From the NCBI RefSeq assembly GCF_900215245.1, contig NZ_LT907842.1, positions 3,100,001 to 3,164,000 of the forward strand: a stretch of 64,000 nucleotides of DNA, given 5' to 3'. Source of the DNA: Pseudomonas fluorescens. GTDB taxonomy: Bacteria; Pseudomonadota; Gammaproteobacteria; Pseudomonadales; Pseudomonadaceae. Numbering within the stretch: the stretch's first letter is position 1; each line of letters begins with the position of its first letter. Below, piece by piece: positions 18,702 to 27,537 of this stretch. The position numbers and the translations under genes were made by a program. The notes below the pieces were generated by a model. The model had not been told where the DNA came from, searched no databases, and saw only the letters and a program-made list of their open reading frames with translations.

Positions 18702-20021
18702 CTATGGAGACGCCCGGGAGAACGATGTGCTTCCCATCGATCGCTCAGATTGGGTGCGTTTCCTGAATGTGCCGACACCAAGCCCGCTCGCCATTAGCGT
18801 CAATAGTAGACTCTGCTCTACTTGATCTACTGGTGGGTCCACAGAGCATGTCCTTGACTCGCGATGCAGTTGCGCAGATGCGAGCTCGAGAGCCCTCTGT
18901 AGCGCGCTTCGGCCAGTCGACTTGGTCGGCCGATCAATACTGACCTCTGTGCTGCTAATTTGTTGTGGGGCTGGCAGCTTCTTGGGCTCTGGTTGAGCGG
19001 TTTCCTGTGAATGCACACCTATCTTGGCGGGTAAGGGGGCAGAGGGGGGGCCACTTGGATCAACCCGTCTCACTCGGCTTAGAGCGCCCTGAGCCAGACT
19101 CCGCTCATGCAGAACGGCACGCATATGGTCGTAGTCCGCCTCTATGTAATTCATCGTGGTCGCTAGATTCGAATGATTCAGCAGGCTTTTCGTGAGATGA
19201 ATGTTTCGCTCAGGCTGCTTCATCAAGTCTGTTGCTAATGTGTGCCTGAAGCGGTGAGGAGTCATCCGCACCCGCACTTTATCGGTGAGCTTGCGGTACA
19301 TCGACTCGACCTGGTCGATGTTCATTTCCTTGCCCTGATAGTGCCGGGAGAATCGGTTGACGTTAAATAGCTGATCGTCAGGTGAAAAACCTATCTTCTC
19401 TGCTTCTCCTAGTATTCTGCAAAGGTGCGGCGCGAGCCCCTCCATGATGGGGAGAAAAAACTCTCGGTGGGTTTTTTCTGTTTCGCCGCGCACTAGGATC
19501 ATTTGACTGTCCCAGTCAATATCCTTGTAGCGTAGGCATAGCAAGGCATTCAAACGAATTCCGGTGTAATAAAACATCTCGAAAACTGCGAGCCAGAACC
19601 AGGCAGGTGTTATTGGGCTACGCTCTTGAGTGCAGCGCTCTTGCCCAACAAGAGATGTGAGCCAGTTACGTGCTCGTTGTATGGCTTCTCCATTGATTGT
19701 CTTGCTGGCTCGCTTGGGTGGAATTACGCTGGTTTTCCTGAATGGATTTATCGTGGTGTGGGTCGTCAGGCCGTGCTCTATGGCATAGCCCCAAACAGTA
19801 CGAAGATGATTCGAGTAGGTGTTCCAGCTTCGTTTGGATAATCCGTTCTCAAGAATCTTCTTTCTCCATGTTAGTACTGCACGATGATCAATCTCCTCAA
19901 TCGGGGTTGTTCGAAAATGCTTGATTAGTGCTTTGGTCGATGCACGATAGATCTTCGCACTAGCATCGCGAAGATCGTGGGCAAATATATACTCCTCTGT
20001 TAACTTCAAAGGCGTGATCAT
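18702..20021 (-). CDS. ICE tyrosine integrase
   Basis: Site-specific recombinase expected to insert and excise the element at a tRNA 3' end. The 439-residue protein has an N-terminal core-binding domain (about 8-95) and a catalytic domain with Arg156 (YYTGIRL), Lys183, His256 and Arg259 (HRFRH), His283 (LLNHSN) and Tyr292. All catalytic positions are present. Beyond the Tyr it has a tail of almost 150 residues, rich in Ser, Pro and Gln, longer than in XerC. The start overlaps the traI stop (ATGA), so it is read from the same transcript as the relaxase. Confidence 0.93.
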   Translation of the reverse strand: MITPLKLTEEYIFAHDLRDASAKIYRASTKALIKHFRTTPIEEIDHRAVLTWRKKILENGLSKRSWNTYSNHLRTVWGYAIEHGLTTHTTINPFRKTSVIPPKRASKTINGEAIQRARNWLTSLVGQERCTQERSPITPAWFWLAVFEMFYYTGIRLNALLCLRYKDIDWDSQMILVRGETEKTHREFFLPIMEGLAPHLCRILGEAEKIGFSPDDQLFNVNRFSRHYQGKEMNIDQVESMYRKLTDKVRVRMTPHRFRHTLATDLMKQPERNIHLTKSLLNHSNLATTMNYIEADYDHMRAVLHERSLAQGALSRVRRVDPSGPPSAPLPAKIGVHSQETAQPEPKKLPAPQQISSTEVSIDRPTKSTGRSALQRALELASAQLHRESRTCSVDPPVDQVEQSLLLTLMASGLGVGTFRKRTQSERSMGSTSFSRASP

Positions 20022-21904
20022 TCCGGTGATTCCAATAATTCCGATTTCAGAGACAGGCTGACGTTGTCAAAGGGAGCCTCGGAGAAAATCGTGAGCGGGT
20101 CTATAAGTAAGTACCCCTTGAGCTGCTTAGTTTTTCGAGGTCCAACAACGTCGCATGTCCAAATATTAAGGTGTTTCGCAGTTTTTTTATGAAGCTTCAG
20201 CTTCTCGAAACTCCGCTGAACCATCTGCCAAGCATTCACCTGCTGTGCTTTAGCCTGCTGTTCAATGTGAGGAAACTCCAGAACATAGCGTTTGAATATT
20301 CCAGGCGTTACCAACATCGCGGTCCCCGCCACCGTATGAACTTGTGCTTTAGCGTCATTTATGATGATGCTGCGGGATGCGATGCCATTTTTGAGCCATT
20401 CAACAAATTCCCTACCAACCTCAGTGTTATTCCTAGGCATCGGAGCTACTTCTTTAGCAATTGCGAGAGTCGCATCCCCTTCATTCGCGCTGAGTGAAGC
20501 CTGAGTATCATCCAATTGAAGGAGGGGGGGGAGTGCCGCTGATGCTTGGTTGTTTTTATTATTTTCTAGTGGCTCATTGATATTACCAAGCAGGGCCAGT
20601 AGCTCGTCAAATTCATCCGGGTTGCTCGAAGGAGGTTGCGAGACTTCTAAAGGGGGGGCTTCTGGTGGTGCCAAAGCGGTTGGGATCGCGCTAGATTCAA
20701 CGTCCGAAGGCAATACTCCCGCTGGTGTTGTCATGTTATTTTTCGGCGGAGAGTTTTCTACCGGATCACCCGCTTCAACTTCTAAAGTGCCTGTATAGGC
20801 TGGAGGTCGGTCGTTTGGGGCATTCCAAATCAGCGCAGGGGAGAGCTTGAGCAGGGTGAAGGTATTTCGCCAGCCATGCCCATTGTCGATCGTGGCTTTC
20901 CAGATCGCCTTGTCCTGGGCGTTGGTCTGAATAACACCCTGGTCCTGCAGCATGTTGAAGAATGGGGCGTTCGAGCTGGGAACACCTTCAACGCCTTGGG
21001 TCAGCAAGTAAGCGCGTAACTGATCGGCGATGGGCTTGCTGACCAGCCACAAAGCCTCTTGTGTCAGCCACCCATCTGACGGCCCATCTGGCTGATTCAG
21101 TTTGAATGTGTCACGGACCAGGTAACGCAAGCTGTCCGCCAGCTGACGTTGCAAGGACTGTTTTGGCGCGGACAGTGCGCGGGCAGGATTGCCGCCGAGC
21201 TCCTGGGCTACGGACGCCTGGTCGGCCTTGACTACGATCTCGCCCAGAATGCCGGCGTGTTCGTACTGCCCGGCCAAGATGAAGATCAATTGCGACCACA
21301 CTTCAGGGAAGTCACTGAGCCAGTCCAAAATTTCCGGGGTGAGGATCTGGGCGTAAATCAGTGCGGCAGCGGCGCCATGTAGCTGGTAGTTGCGTCCTTT
21401 CACGTAGCGAAAGCGGTAAGGACGGTTAATTGGGCCATGCCACGGGTGCCAGGTTTTACCTCCCTCCAGTTCGATGTGCACGTCGACGGCAATCTTGCCG
21501 AGGTCGTGTATCAGAGCCCCATAAGCTGCTGCGACAGTCCATGCTTCGGCCTGAGCGGATTGAGATTCCGGTGGCGCGCCTATGGGGAGAAGGTAGGTCT
21601 GTCGAATCTTCAGGGCGTAAGCGACGATCTCAAGCCCGTGATCCAGCATGCCTCCAGGGTGTGCGTGGTGGTGGTTTTGCGATGCAGGGAGCTGCTGGAC
21701 CAACTCAGCGTAGCGCTCGAGTGGACGCTTATAGAGTTCTGCAAACTGTGTGCGGGATAACGAGGCGCGCTGCCAGATGTTTTCCAGTAGTTTCTGGCGG
21801 CGCGGCGATGCCAGCAGCGATTGGCTAGAGGCTGGCTGCATGAAACCGTCAGGAGAGGGGCCTTGGGCGGGTAGCGCTTTCTTGCGACGGAAAATAGAGA
21901 ACAT
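20018..21904 (-). CDS. traI: MobH-family relaxase TraI
   Basis: Conjugative relaxase predicted to nick the element at oriT and lead DNA transfer. The 628-residue protein has the MobH signature HHHAHPGGMLDHG starting near residue 78 and an HD motif HDLGK at 133-137, typical of the TraI_2 domain. A long Pro/Glu/Ala-rich linker (about 355-480) joins it to a C-terminal winged-helix-like domain. I chose MFSIFRRKKAL at 21904, which has GGAG six bases upstream; the frame opens at 21916. It overlaps the integrase gene by four bases. Confidence 0.9.
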   Translation of the reverse strand: MFSIFRRKKALPAQGPSPDGFMQPASSQSLLASPRRQKLLENIWQRASLSRTQFAELYKRPLERYAELVQQLPASQNHHHAHPGGMLDHGLEIVAYALKIRQTYLLPIGAPPESQSAQAEAWTVAAAYGALIHDLGKIAVDVHIELEGGKTWHPWHGPINRPYRFRYVKGRNYQLHGAAAALIYAQILTPEILDWLSDFPEVWSQLIFILAGQYEHAGILGEIVVKADQASVAQELGGNPARALSAPKQSLQRQLADSLRYLVRDTFKLNQPDGPSDGWLTQEALWLVSKPIADQLRAYLLTQGVEGVPSSNAPFFNMLQDQGVIQTNAQDKAIWKATIDNGHGWRNTFTLLKLSPALIWNAPNDRPPAYTGTLEVEAGDPVENSPPKNNMTTPAGVLPSDVESSAIPTALAPPEAPPLEVSQPPSSNPDEFDELLALLGNINEPLENNKNNQASAALPPLLQLDDTQASLSANEGDATLAIAKEVAPMPRNNTEVGREFVEWLKNGIASRSIIINDAKAQVHTVAGTAMLVTPGIFKRYVLEFPHIEQQAKAQQVNAWQMVQRSFEKLKLHKKTAKHLNIWTCDVVGPRKTKQLKGYLLIDPLTIFSEAPFDNVSLSLKSELLESPE

Positions 21905-22306
21905 CGCCTGCTCCATAAATGATTTATGGGGCGGGCTTTTCGCCTATCCGAGGTGCAGCGAACAAGGTAAAAGTAACATTAGTGGTCGCAGGTATTTCTT
22001 TGGCTACTTGCCACCTTTTGCTCTTGCGGCGATGGGATGTTCTCCAGGAGTAACGTAATCGTGCCGTGCAGCCTTTTGCTTTTCCCGCTGCCGGCGGCCC
22101 TTTCGGGTAGGGCTTTTACCCTTGTGAACCATTCCATTCGCTCTTACAGACCCCTTTACCTTTTGGGCCATTTTTGCTCTGAAAGGTGGGTATATGACAG
22201 GAGCAGCCTGTGTAGCTCTGTGTCAGATGGCTTGCAGCAGCGATAAATCAAGACTATAAATAGTGTCAAAGCGCCTCTAGTGATGAGGCAGTCGAGGATG
22301 AGCATC
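21905..22306. other. traI upstream region, candidate oriT area
   Basis: This gap between traI and the DUF3742 gene is where oriT of MobH elements could lie. It contains several GC-rich short inverted repeats (for example around 22088-22122) and one small basic open frame listed separately. No oriT consensus can be recognised by eye. Confidence 0.3.
22004..22171 (-). CDS. Small basic protein, 55 residues, unknown
   Basis: An open frame on the minus strand encodes a Lys/Arg-rich protein starting MAQKVKGSVRANGMVHKGKS and ending AKGGK. Nearly one residue in three is basic, with no membrane segment, suggesting nucleic-acid binding. It lies 99 bases upstream of traI on the same strand. No strong ribosome-binding site is seen, and I do not recognise a family. 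It could be a chance frame. Confidence 0.4.
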   Translation of the reverse strand: MAQKVKGSVRANGMVHKGKSPTRKGRRQREKQKAARHDYVTPGEHPIAARAKGGK

Positions 22307-22645
22307 ATGACCACACACACCACTCCGGGAGTTGCAAGCCGCTTGGGCTATGGCTTAGGTGTGATCGTGCGCGCCGTTTGGTTCAGTAGTAATCCTACCT
22401 GGCGCTGGGTTAAGCGTCTGGCACTGATAACATTTGCGGCCTATTCATGGCACTGGTTTGCTCATGCGTTTCTGGCGGTTTTGATGGCCGGTTTCGTTAT
22501 CGCTGTCGTTGTTGTGAGTTTTTCCTCGCGTCGTAAGGAGACCTCTAACGAGGTTTTTGGCGTTGGTTGGCAAAACGGACCTGATGGTTGGGGTTATTAC
22601 GATATGTATGGAAACTGCCATACTTTTGGGGATGATGATGAGTAG
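22307..22645 (+). CDS. DUF3742 family ICE membrane protein
   Basis: A 112-residue protein with a GxGLGxxxRxxW-like N-terminus, a hydrophobic segment in the middle (about 35-65) and the ending NGPDGWGYYDMYGNC. This matches the DUF3742 proteins found next to traI in ICEs of this family; function is unknown. It runs opposite to the conjugation operon. GAGG at 22294-22297 favours the ATG at 22307; alternatives are 22298 and a GTG at 22280. It converges on the TraG-N gene. Confidence 0.8.
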   Translation: MTTHTTPGVASRLGYGLGVIVRAVWFSSNPTWRWVKRLALITFAAYSWHWFAHAFLAVLMAGFVIAVVVVSFSSRRKETSNEVFGVGWQNGPDGWGYYDMYGNCHTFGDDDE

Positions 22646-22673
22646 CATCTTGCCAAAGAGGCTACTCATAACA

Positions 22674-24185
22674 TCAGATTATTTTTCTCAGCTCTTTGCT
22701 GCCTTGCGATCCCGCTTGTTTAACATCTTTAGTGCCGCTGGTAAGTCCTTCTAAGGCATTTCCTGCACTAACCCCTGCCCACCCCAACGCTCCTACCCAG
22801 AAGACGGGCAGAATAATAAACATTGCCCCCATCACGAAGTTCAAGATCGCATCCTGAGCCGTAGCGTTCAAACCCATCACTGGATCAAAAGATAAGTGCG
22901 GTGAGCCCGCTCCATATAGGGCATCCAAGATTGTGGTATCGACCCACCTGGCTAGTTGAAACCAAAAGTCTACGAAGATCAGCGCAAAAAACACCACAGT
23001 CATAGTCATGGCAACTTTCAACTGATAAGCGCCGACTATCAGTACCAGCGGTATGCAAATCACCATCGCCATCTTCAAGAACGCCATTACCATTGGTAGT
23101 GCCTGACGAACCATGTCCATGGCCGGGAAGTAGGCCAATGAGCCCAGTGCTACCCCTAGGGTGCCGGTAACACGGGCTGCGCCATTCCACACCGTCCCGT
23201 TAATTTGCCCACCGTAGTCTGTATAAACATCCCCTTTCACCTGGTTCGACGGCGAGACCAGTTGCCGAACAAGCGAGTCGGTCACTTCGTCCTGGGACAG
23301 CCACTTCGCCCAACCAAGCATTTTTGTCATGAGGTCAGGTGAGACTTGATCTTTGATACGATCTCGTAAGCCTACTCCGCTATCGGACCACCATTGTTTA
23401 CACGTTGGATATCCTCCACCTCCGCTCACTTGTGGCAATCCCACATCACGCGAAGCGTTGTATGGCCAGGACGTTCTGGGTGTCTTGGAGTAGTCCGTGT
23501 CGTAGTAGCCCGAAGTGTTCAGCAAGAAGTGGGAGCCGATCCAACTAAGATCCTGCAAGAAATGGGGATCATTGGCTTTCGTGCCCATGTCTGGTTGACG
23601 CATGAAGAGGCGGGCCCGTGAAGGTCCATAACAGTCATGAGTAAAGTCGCCGATTTCCTGTGCCAGCAATGGGTTATTGATCTTGGTGTTGTTTACGTCC
23701 ATTCGCATTTGTCGCAGGTCGGTCCCGCAAGGGATGGCTGCGACCGCTCCGCTGGTCAACCCTTTTGACAATGCATGCATAAATGCCCACCACATGGGCA
23801 TCTGCGCACTCTTTCCAGCCAAAGAGCTAAATGTCGTGTTCCAGCCCGTGTCAGCTGGTTTGGGTAAGTTGTACTGGCATTGCTGTGCTCTACTTTGATC
23901 GAACGCCAAGGTATCGAAGCTCACATTGACGGCAGGGACTGCGAAGAATGCGACGACGACGTAGCCAACATAGATGTTGGTCTCGATTCGGGCCAGTGAC
24001 AGCACGCCTTTGTTACCCTCATCAGCCCCTTCACCACGGACCTTGAGCCATTCTCGAATCACGATTATGCAGAAGGGCAGGGCGAACAGGCCGGTATCTG
24101 AAATCATGTCCCAGATGCCGTTGTTGATGATCCAGCCGACCAGCGTGAGGTAGTACTCCAGATAGTCATTGGTGTAGAGCGTCAC
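22674..24185 (-). CDS. TraG-N domain conjugal transfer membrane protein
   Basis: A 503-residue inner-membrane protein of the mating-pair apparatus. It has hydrophobic segments near the N-terminus (about 28-75), a long central periplasmic-like part, and a cluster of membrane helices near residues 340-480. The N-terminus MTLYTNDYLEYYLTLVGWII fits TraG N-terminal domains, which act in mating-pair stabilisation and entry exclusion. It lacks the C-terminal half of F-plasmid TraG, as is usual in ICEs. The start overlaps the preceding gene by four bases. Confidence 0.85.
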   Translation of the reverse strand: MTLYTNDYLEYYLTLVGWIINNGIWDMISDTGLFALPFCIIVIREWLKVRGEGADEGNKGVLSLARIETNIYVGYVVVAFFAVPAVNVSFDTLAFDQSRAQQCQYNLPKPADTGWNTTFSSLAGKSAQMPMWWAFMHALSKGLTSGAVAAIPCGTDLRQMRMDVNNTKINNPLLAQEIGDFTHDCYGPSRARLFMRQPDMGTKANDPHFLQDLSWIGSHFLLNTSGYYDTDYSKTPRTSWPYNASRDVGLPQVSGGGGYPTCKQWWSDSGVGLRDRIKDQVSPDLMTKMLGWAKWLSQDEVTDSLVRQLVSPSNQVKGDVYTDYGGQINGTVWNGAARVTGTLGVALGSLAYFPAMDMVRQALPMVMAFLKMAMVICIPLVLIVGAYQLKVAMTMTVVFFALIFVDFWFQLARWVDTTILDALYGAGSPHLSFDPVMGLNATAQDAILNFVMGAMFIILPVFWVGALGWAGVSAGNALEGLTSGTKDVKQAGSQGSKELRKII

Positions 24186-24550
24186 TGGACACCTCCTGCC
24201 TGATACAGCACTTTGCTCATCTCAACCATGGCAAACAATAAAACCACCATGACCTCGATCTTCAACAGGCCTTTGCGCCTCGATTGCGGCAAACGAGCCT
24301 TGAGCTTGAGCCAGGCAACCGTCAGTGCGATATAAAGCATCAGTCGCCAGTTGAAGAGCGGCCAGTAGTTGTCGACACGCCATGCTTGCCATTGCTCAGC
24401 ACTGTCGAACATGCTCATCAAGACGGCGTTGACTAACACCACGAGTGCTGTAGCGGCTAGTAGAGTGCCTAGAACAACTAGAATGCCCCGTCCGACTCGT
24501 CGAGTCAGTGAGCGGTTGGGGGCGGCGACAGGATCTTGAATATCAGTCAT
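24182..24550 (-). CDS. Small ICE membrane protein, unknown
   Basis: A 122-residue protein with three hydrophobic segments (about 22-46, 70-82 and 95-112) separated by basic loops. It lies between the TIGR03755 and TraG-N genes in the conjugation operon and overlaps the latter, so it is probably part of the transfer machinery. I do not recognise a named domain. Confidence 0.75.
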   Translation of the reverse strand: MTDIQDPVAAPNRSLTRRVGRGILVVLGTLLAATALVVLVNAVLMSMFDSAEQWQAWRVDNYWPLFNWRLMLYIALTVAWLKLKARLPQSRRKGLLKIEVMVVLLFAMVEMSKVLYQAGGVQ

Positions 24551-24563
24551 GGCCTACACCTCA

Positions 24564-25922
24564 CTATTTGCTCTTGGTAGGTGATTGCAACTGATTCAGG
24601 CGATCCGTTTCTGGATCTCCTGGAAACACGCCGCGTGAGTCTTCTGCCCGAGCTTTACCACGCTCAATGATGGTTAGTGGTGAGTTCTTCGCGAGCTGCT
24701 GACGCATGTCCAGCTCCATCTTCAGGTTGCTGATTTCCTGTTGCAGCGACGAGCTCTGCTGGCCGACTGCCTGAACGGCCAGGTCGTTAGCCGCGACGTT
24801 TGGTTCTCGGCTACCTGCCATCAGGGTGCGTTGAAGGGTCAAGGCTTTCTCCAGTACATCCGACAGCGCGACTTCGGAGGCAAGTCTGCGAGCGAGTACG
24901 TCTTGATCTCGCTCATCCTTGAGAGCCGCCACAACACCACGGGTGATGGGCAGAGAGTTGCTGCTTGCGGCCTCTAGGTTTTCGACCGATAAACTTTTGC
25001 TCCCAGTCAGCAGCTCCTGCAGCGCTTTAAGCTTTGTGTCATATGTTTCCTGGATCAGCGGCGTGAGGCCTACACCTGCTGCTGTGACCGTTTTAGGGCA
25101 GCTGTCACAGGTTTGTTGTTGCTGTTCTCCCAGCACGCGATTGGCGAATGAGGTCGCCTCTTGGGGCGATGACCAGACATTGCAGACCATGCCGTTGTTG
25201 CAGCTCTCTTTGCTGATCGAGCCGGTGTCGCCGGCCGCGCGTTTGTTCAGTAGGTTGTAACCCGCTTTGGTGACGTCACCGACAATGCGGATTGGCTTCT
25301 GGCCGGAACCTCCTGCTCGATCACCCCCAACCCAGGTGACGCCATCGTTGCCACCTTTCTTTTCGACCTGCTCCACAGCCGACACTGCATCCGTGTTGGA
25401 CGTCAGCGCCTGGCTCATTGCTTGACCTTCAGCGAGCTTGCCCCAGCCCATTTGATTGCCGGCGATATCCGCCATTTTTTCGCCAATGGCCCTGCAGGTG
25501 CCCTTGGACCGGTCAAAGTCCAATCGAGCCTGCAAGATGCCATTCGTGATGAGGTTGTATAGCGCTGGGTTTGCACGTTGGAGGATCAAGGCTGGCAGCG
25601 AGGCGACGGCGCTGGTGGCGTTCTGCACCACCGAGCTCATGATGTTTTGGAATCCAGAAGTGGCACCATTCAACTGGTTCTGCAGGGTGTTGCTCATGCT
25701 CATGTTTCCGCAGACCAGGTTGTTGTTCCAGCCACCGCCGACGGAAATACTGTCCATGTTGCCGGCGCTCCCCATTGTCACGGCGTTCCCCCCGCCGATG
25801 TTGTACAGCACGTCATCTCCAATGACGCTTCCAGAAGAGGAGACGTTGATTGGATCAGCAGAAAGCGCTAACGCACTGCTGAAGCAGCAGAGCAGTCCGA
25901 TCGCCAAGGTGGTGAGTTTCAT
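24564..25922 (-). CDS. ICE conjugation protein, TIGR03755 (PFL_4711) family
   Basis: A 452-residue secreted protein with a signal peptide (MKLTTLAIGLLCCFSSALALS). It has a CGNMSMSNTL-type Cys, a C-SCPK Cys pair near the middle and a C-terminal coiled region (about 350-430). Length, order and sequence fit the TIGR03755 family, a TraH-like periplasmic factor. The start at 25922 has GGAG six bases upstream; the frame extends far upstream over the TIGR03756 gene but without family sequence. Confidence 0.87.
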   Translation of the reverse strand: MKLTTLAIGLLCCFSSALALSADPINVSSSGSVIGDDVLYNIGGGNAVTMGSAGNMDSISVGGGWNNNLVCGNMSMSNTLQNQLNGATSGFQNIMSSVVQNATSAVASLPALILQRANPALYNLITNGILQARLDFDRSKGTCRAIGEKMADIAGNQMGWGKLAEGQAMSQALTSNTDAVSAVEQVEKKGGNDGVTWVGGDRAGGSGQKPIRIVGDVTKAGYNLLNKRAAGDTGSISKESCNNGMVCNVWSSPQEATSFANRVLGEQQQQTCDSCPKTVTAAGVGLTPLIQETYDTKLKALQELLTGSKSLSVENLEAASSNSLPITRGVVAALKDERDQDVLARRLASEVALSDVLEKALTLQRTLMAGSREPNVAANDLAVQAVGQQSSSLQQEISNLKMELDMRQQLAKNSPLTIIERGKARAEDSRGVFPGDPETDRLNQLQSPTKSK

Positions 25923-25944
25923 GTTGTGCTCCGATAACTGAAAT

Positions 25945-26886
25945 TCATTGGAAGTCCGTACTACCGAGGAAGGTCTGGCCACGACGCTGGCAGCACGAAT
26001 ACGGGCGCCAGAGCGCCCAGGCGTAACCACCATCCTGCGCATCGATGTTCGGGCCGATGGTGGGAAAGGTTGCGCAAGTCGGGTTGAGGACTGGGGTAAG
26101 CTCTTGCCACTTGCCAGTCGAGGCGTCACCTTCGCGTAGCGGCCCTGCAGGCCAGTAGCCAGGGTAGGGAAGGGCGAGCATCGGCAAGTAGACATGTACC
26201 TGGCCTGGGCGGGTCACCACGTCGCCGGCACGCTGCGCAATCACTGCTCCGGTCTTGTAATCATCGGTCTGGTTTAGAAAACCGCTGCGTGGATAAATAT
26301 TCCCCCAGCTATTTGCGGTGAGCAGACTGCCGACTTCACGCATCCCAGGAATGAGTGCCTCTGGGTATACGGACTCGGGTACACCGTACCGCCAGGCAAT
26401 AGGGTCAAGGGTACTGAGGAAGTAGGGCACAAGCGGTAAAGTTGCACCCTTGCAAACGTAGCCCGAGGCGCTTGCGAACTGACTCAACGTCGCACCTCCG
26501 GGATGGCCAATGACATCGGCTTCTTTGAACTTAATGGTGTTGTTCTCTGCAACGTGGTTGGTGGTGCCGTCGTTGCCTGCCTGAGCCATCGCGTTCGGTG
26601 TGCCAAGGGGTGACATCTCTATCCACGGATTAGCCCCCGTATTTGAGTAGGTAGACACCACCGCGTCTGGTACGTAGTGACGAACCTTGGTCGAGGTTTT
26701 GACCTTGCAGCCGAAAGGCGTACAGAGCAGCCAATAGCAAATGCCGACCACCTTGTACTCCAGGCACGTTGGCGAAAGGGTCGATGCAATGATCGCAGCC
26801 GAGTTGATTGCGGCTGATGCGCTGAAGGACAAACTGAAAGTGATAGCCAGCGACAATGGTCTGATCGGGAAGGGTGAGTGCCTCAT
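25945..26886 (-). CDS. ICE conjugation protein, TIGR03756 (PFL_4710, TraU-like) family
   Basis: A 313-residue exported protein. After a signal peptide ending SASA it has the Cys-rich TraU-like block CLEYKVVGICYWLLCTPFGC, pointing to disulfide bonds formed in the periplasm. TraU-type proteins belong to the mating-pair assembly complex. It overlaps the TIGR03757 gene by four bases and is 22 bases from the TIGR03755 gene. Confidence 0.88.
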   Translation of the reverse strand: MRHSPFPIRPLSLAITFSLSFSASAAINSAAIIASTLSPTCLEYKVVGICYWLLCTPFGCKVKTSTKVRHYVPDAVVSTYSNTGANPWIEMSPLGTPNAMAQAGNDGTTNHVAENNTIKFKEADVIGHPGGATLSQFASASGYVCKGATLPLVPYFLSTLDPIAWRYGVPESVYPEALIPGMREVGSLLTANSWGNIYPRSGFLNQTDDYKTGAVIAQRAGDVVTRPGQVHVYLPMLALPYPGYWPAGPLREGDASTGKWQELTPVLNPTCATFPTIGPNIDAQDGGYAWALWRPYSCCQRRGQTFLGSTDFQ

Positions 26887-27311
26887 CGTGACAGGCTCCG
26901 TGCTCGATCAATCAGCGTGACGGCTTTAGTGACGTCCGGCTCGCCGTAGACGACGTAGCGACTGTCAACGACCACGGCCGGGAGTTTTTCGACACCCAGG
27001 CTCCAGGCGTCCGTGACCCCGTGCTGGGCTAGAGCGAGATCGTTTTGCAGGTGCCTACCTGCAGGGCTGGCTAGGTAGCGTTGAATCGTTGCTTCTGCCT
27101 GGCGCGGATCAGCGGGCAGCTCGCGTGACAGTTGTTCTTCAAGACGTTGCTGATCATCCAGGAGAATGATGCGAGTGCAGGAGGGTGCCGACACCGGATG
27201 TGCGTGGTTGGTAATGACCCAGGTTTCTGCGTGGGAAACCGTGGGCAGGAGCAGTAGCAGTGGAAAAAACCAGTGCCGCATTTGGCTAAGGTGGGTGTGG
27301 ATGTCGGTCAT
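26883..27311 (-). CDS. ICE conjugation protein, TIGR03757 (PFL_4709) family
   Basis: A 142-residue exported, thioredoxin-fold-like protein. The signal peptide (about 11-28, ending SHA) precedes ETWVITNHAHPV. The middle and end (GVEKLPAVVVDSRYVVYGE) resemble TrbC/TraF-like small periplasmic proteins of ICEs. A second in-frame ATG at 27281 would give a shorter leader. It is now the first gene of the downstream half of the conjugation operon because cargo separates it from the Dsb-like gene at 60409. Confidence 0.87.
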   Translation of the reverse strand: MTDIHTHLSQMRHWFFPLLLLLPTVSHAETWVITNHAHPVSAPSCTRIILLDDQQRLEEQLSRELPADPRQAEATIQRYLASPAGRHLQNDLALAQHGVTDAWSLGVEKLPAVVVDSRYVVYGEPDVTKAVTLIDRARSLSR

Positions 27312-27460
27312 GGCACCGTACCTGAAGTGAATTCAAGTACAGGAAACCGGATCGGGACGATGGGTGCAGTAGGAAATAGGATTTAGGGGTAAGCGGTATT
27401 TCGGTCTTACAGTTTGTTGTGTACCTGGATGGGATTTTCCGTGAACAGCAGAAACACCAT

Positions 27461-27486
27461 AAGGCCGGGGCTATCCTCGGCCTTTT
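27461..27486 (+). terminator. Hairpin with T tract at cargo left edge
   Basis: GGCCGGGG and CCTCGGCC pair around CTAT and are followed by TTTT in the plus direction. No plus-strand gene ends just before it, so it may be left over from a lost gene or may block read-through. Confidence 0.55.
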
Positions 27487-27537
27487 AGCTGTTCTACTAT
27501 GTTAGGATTGATGATTATTTGCCGCTTAGAGTGATGA

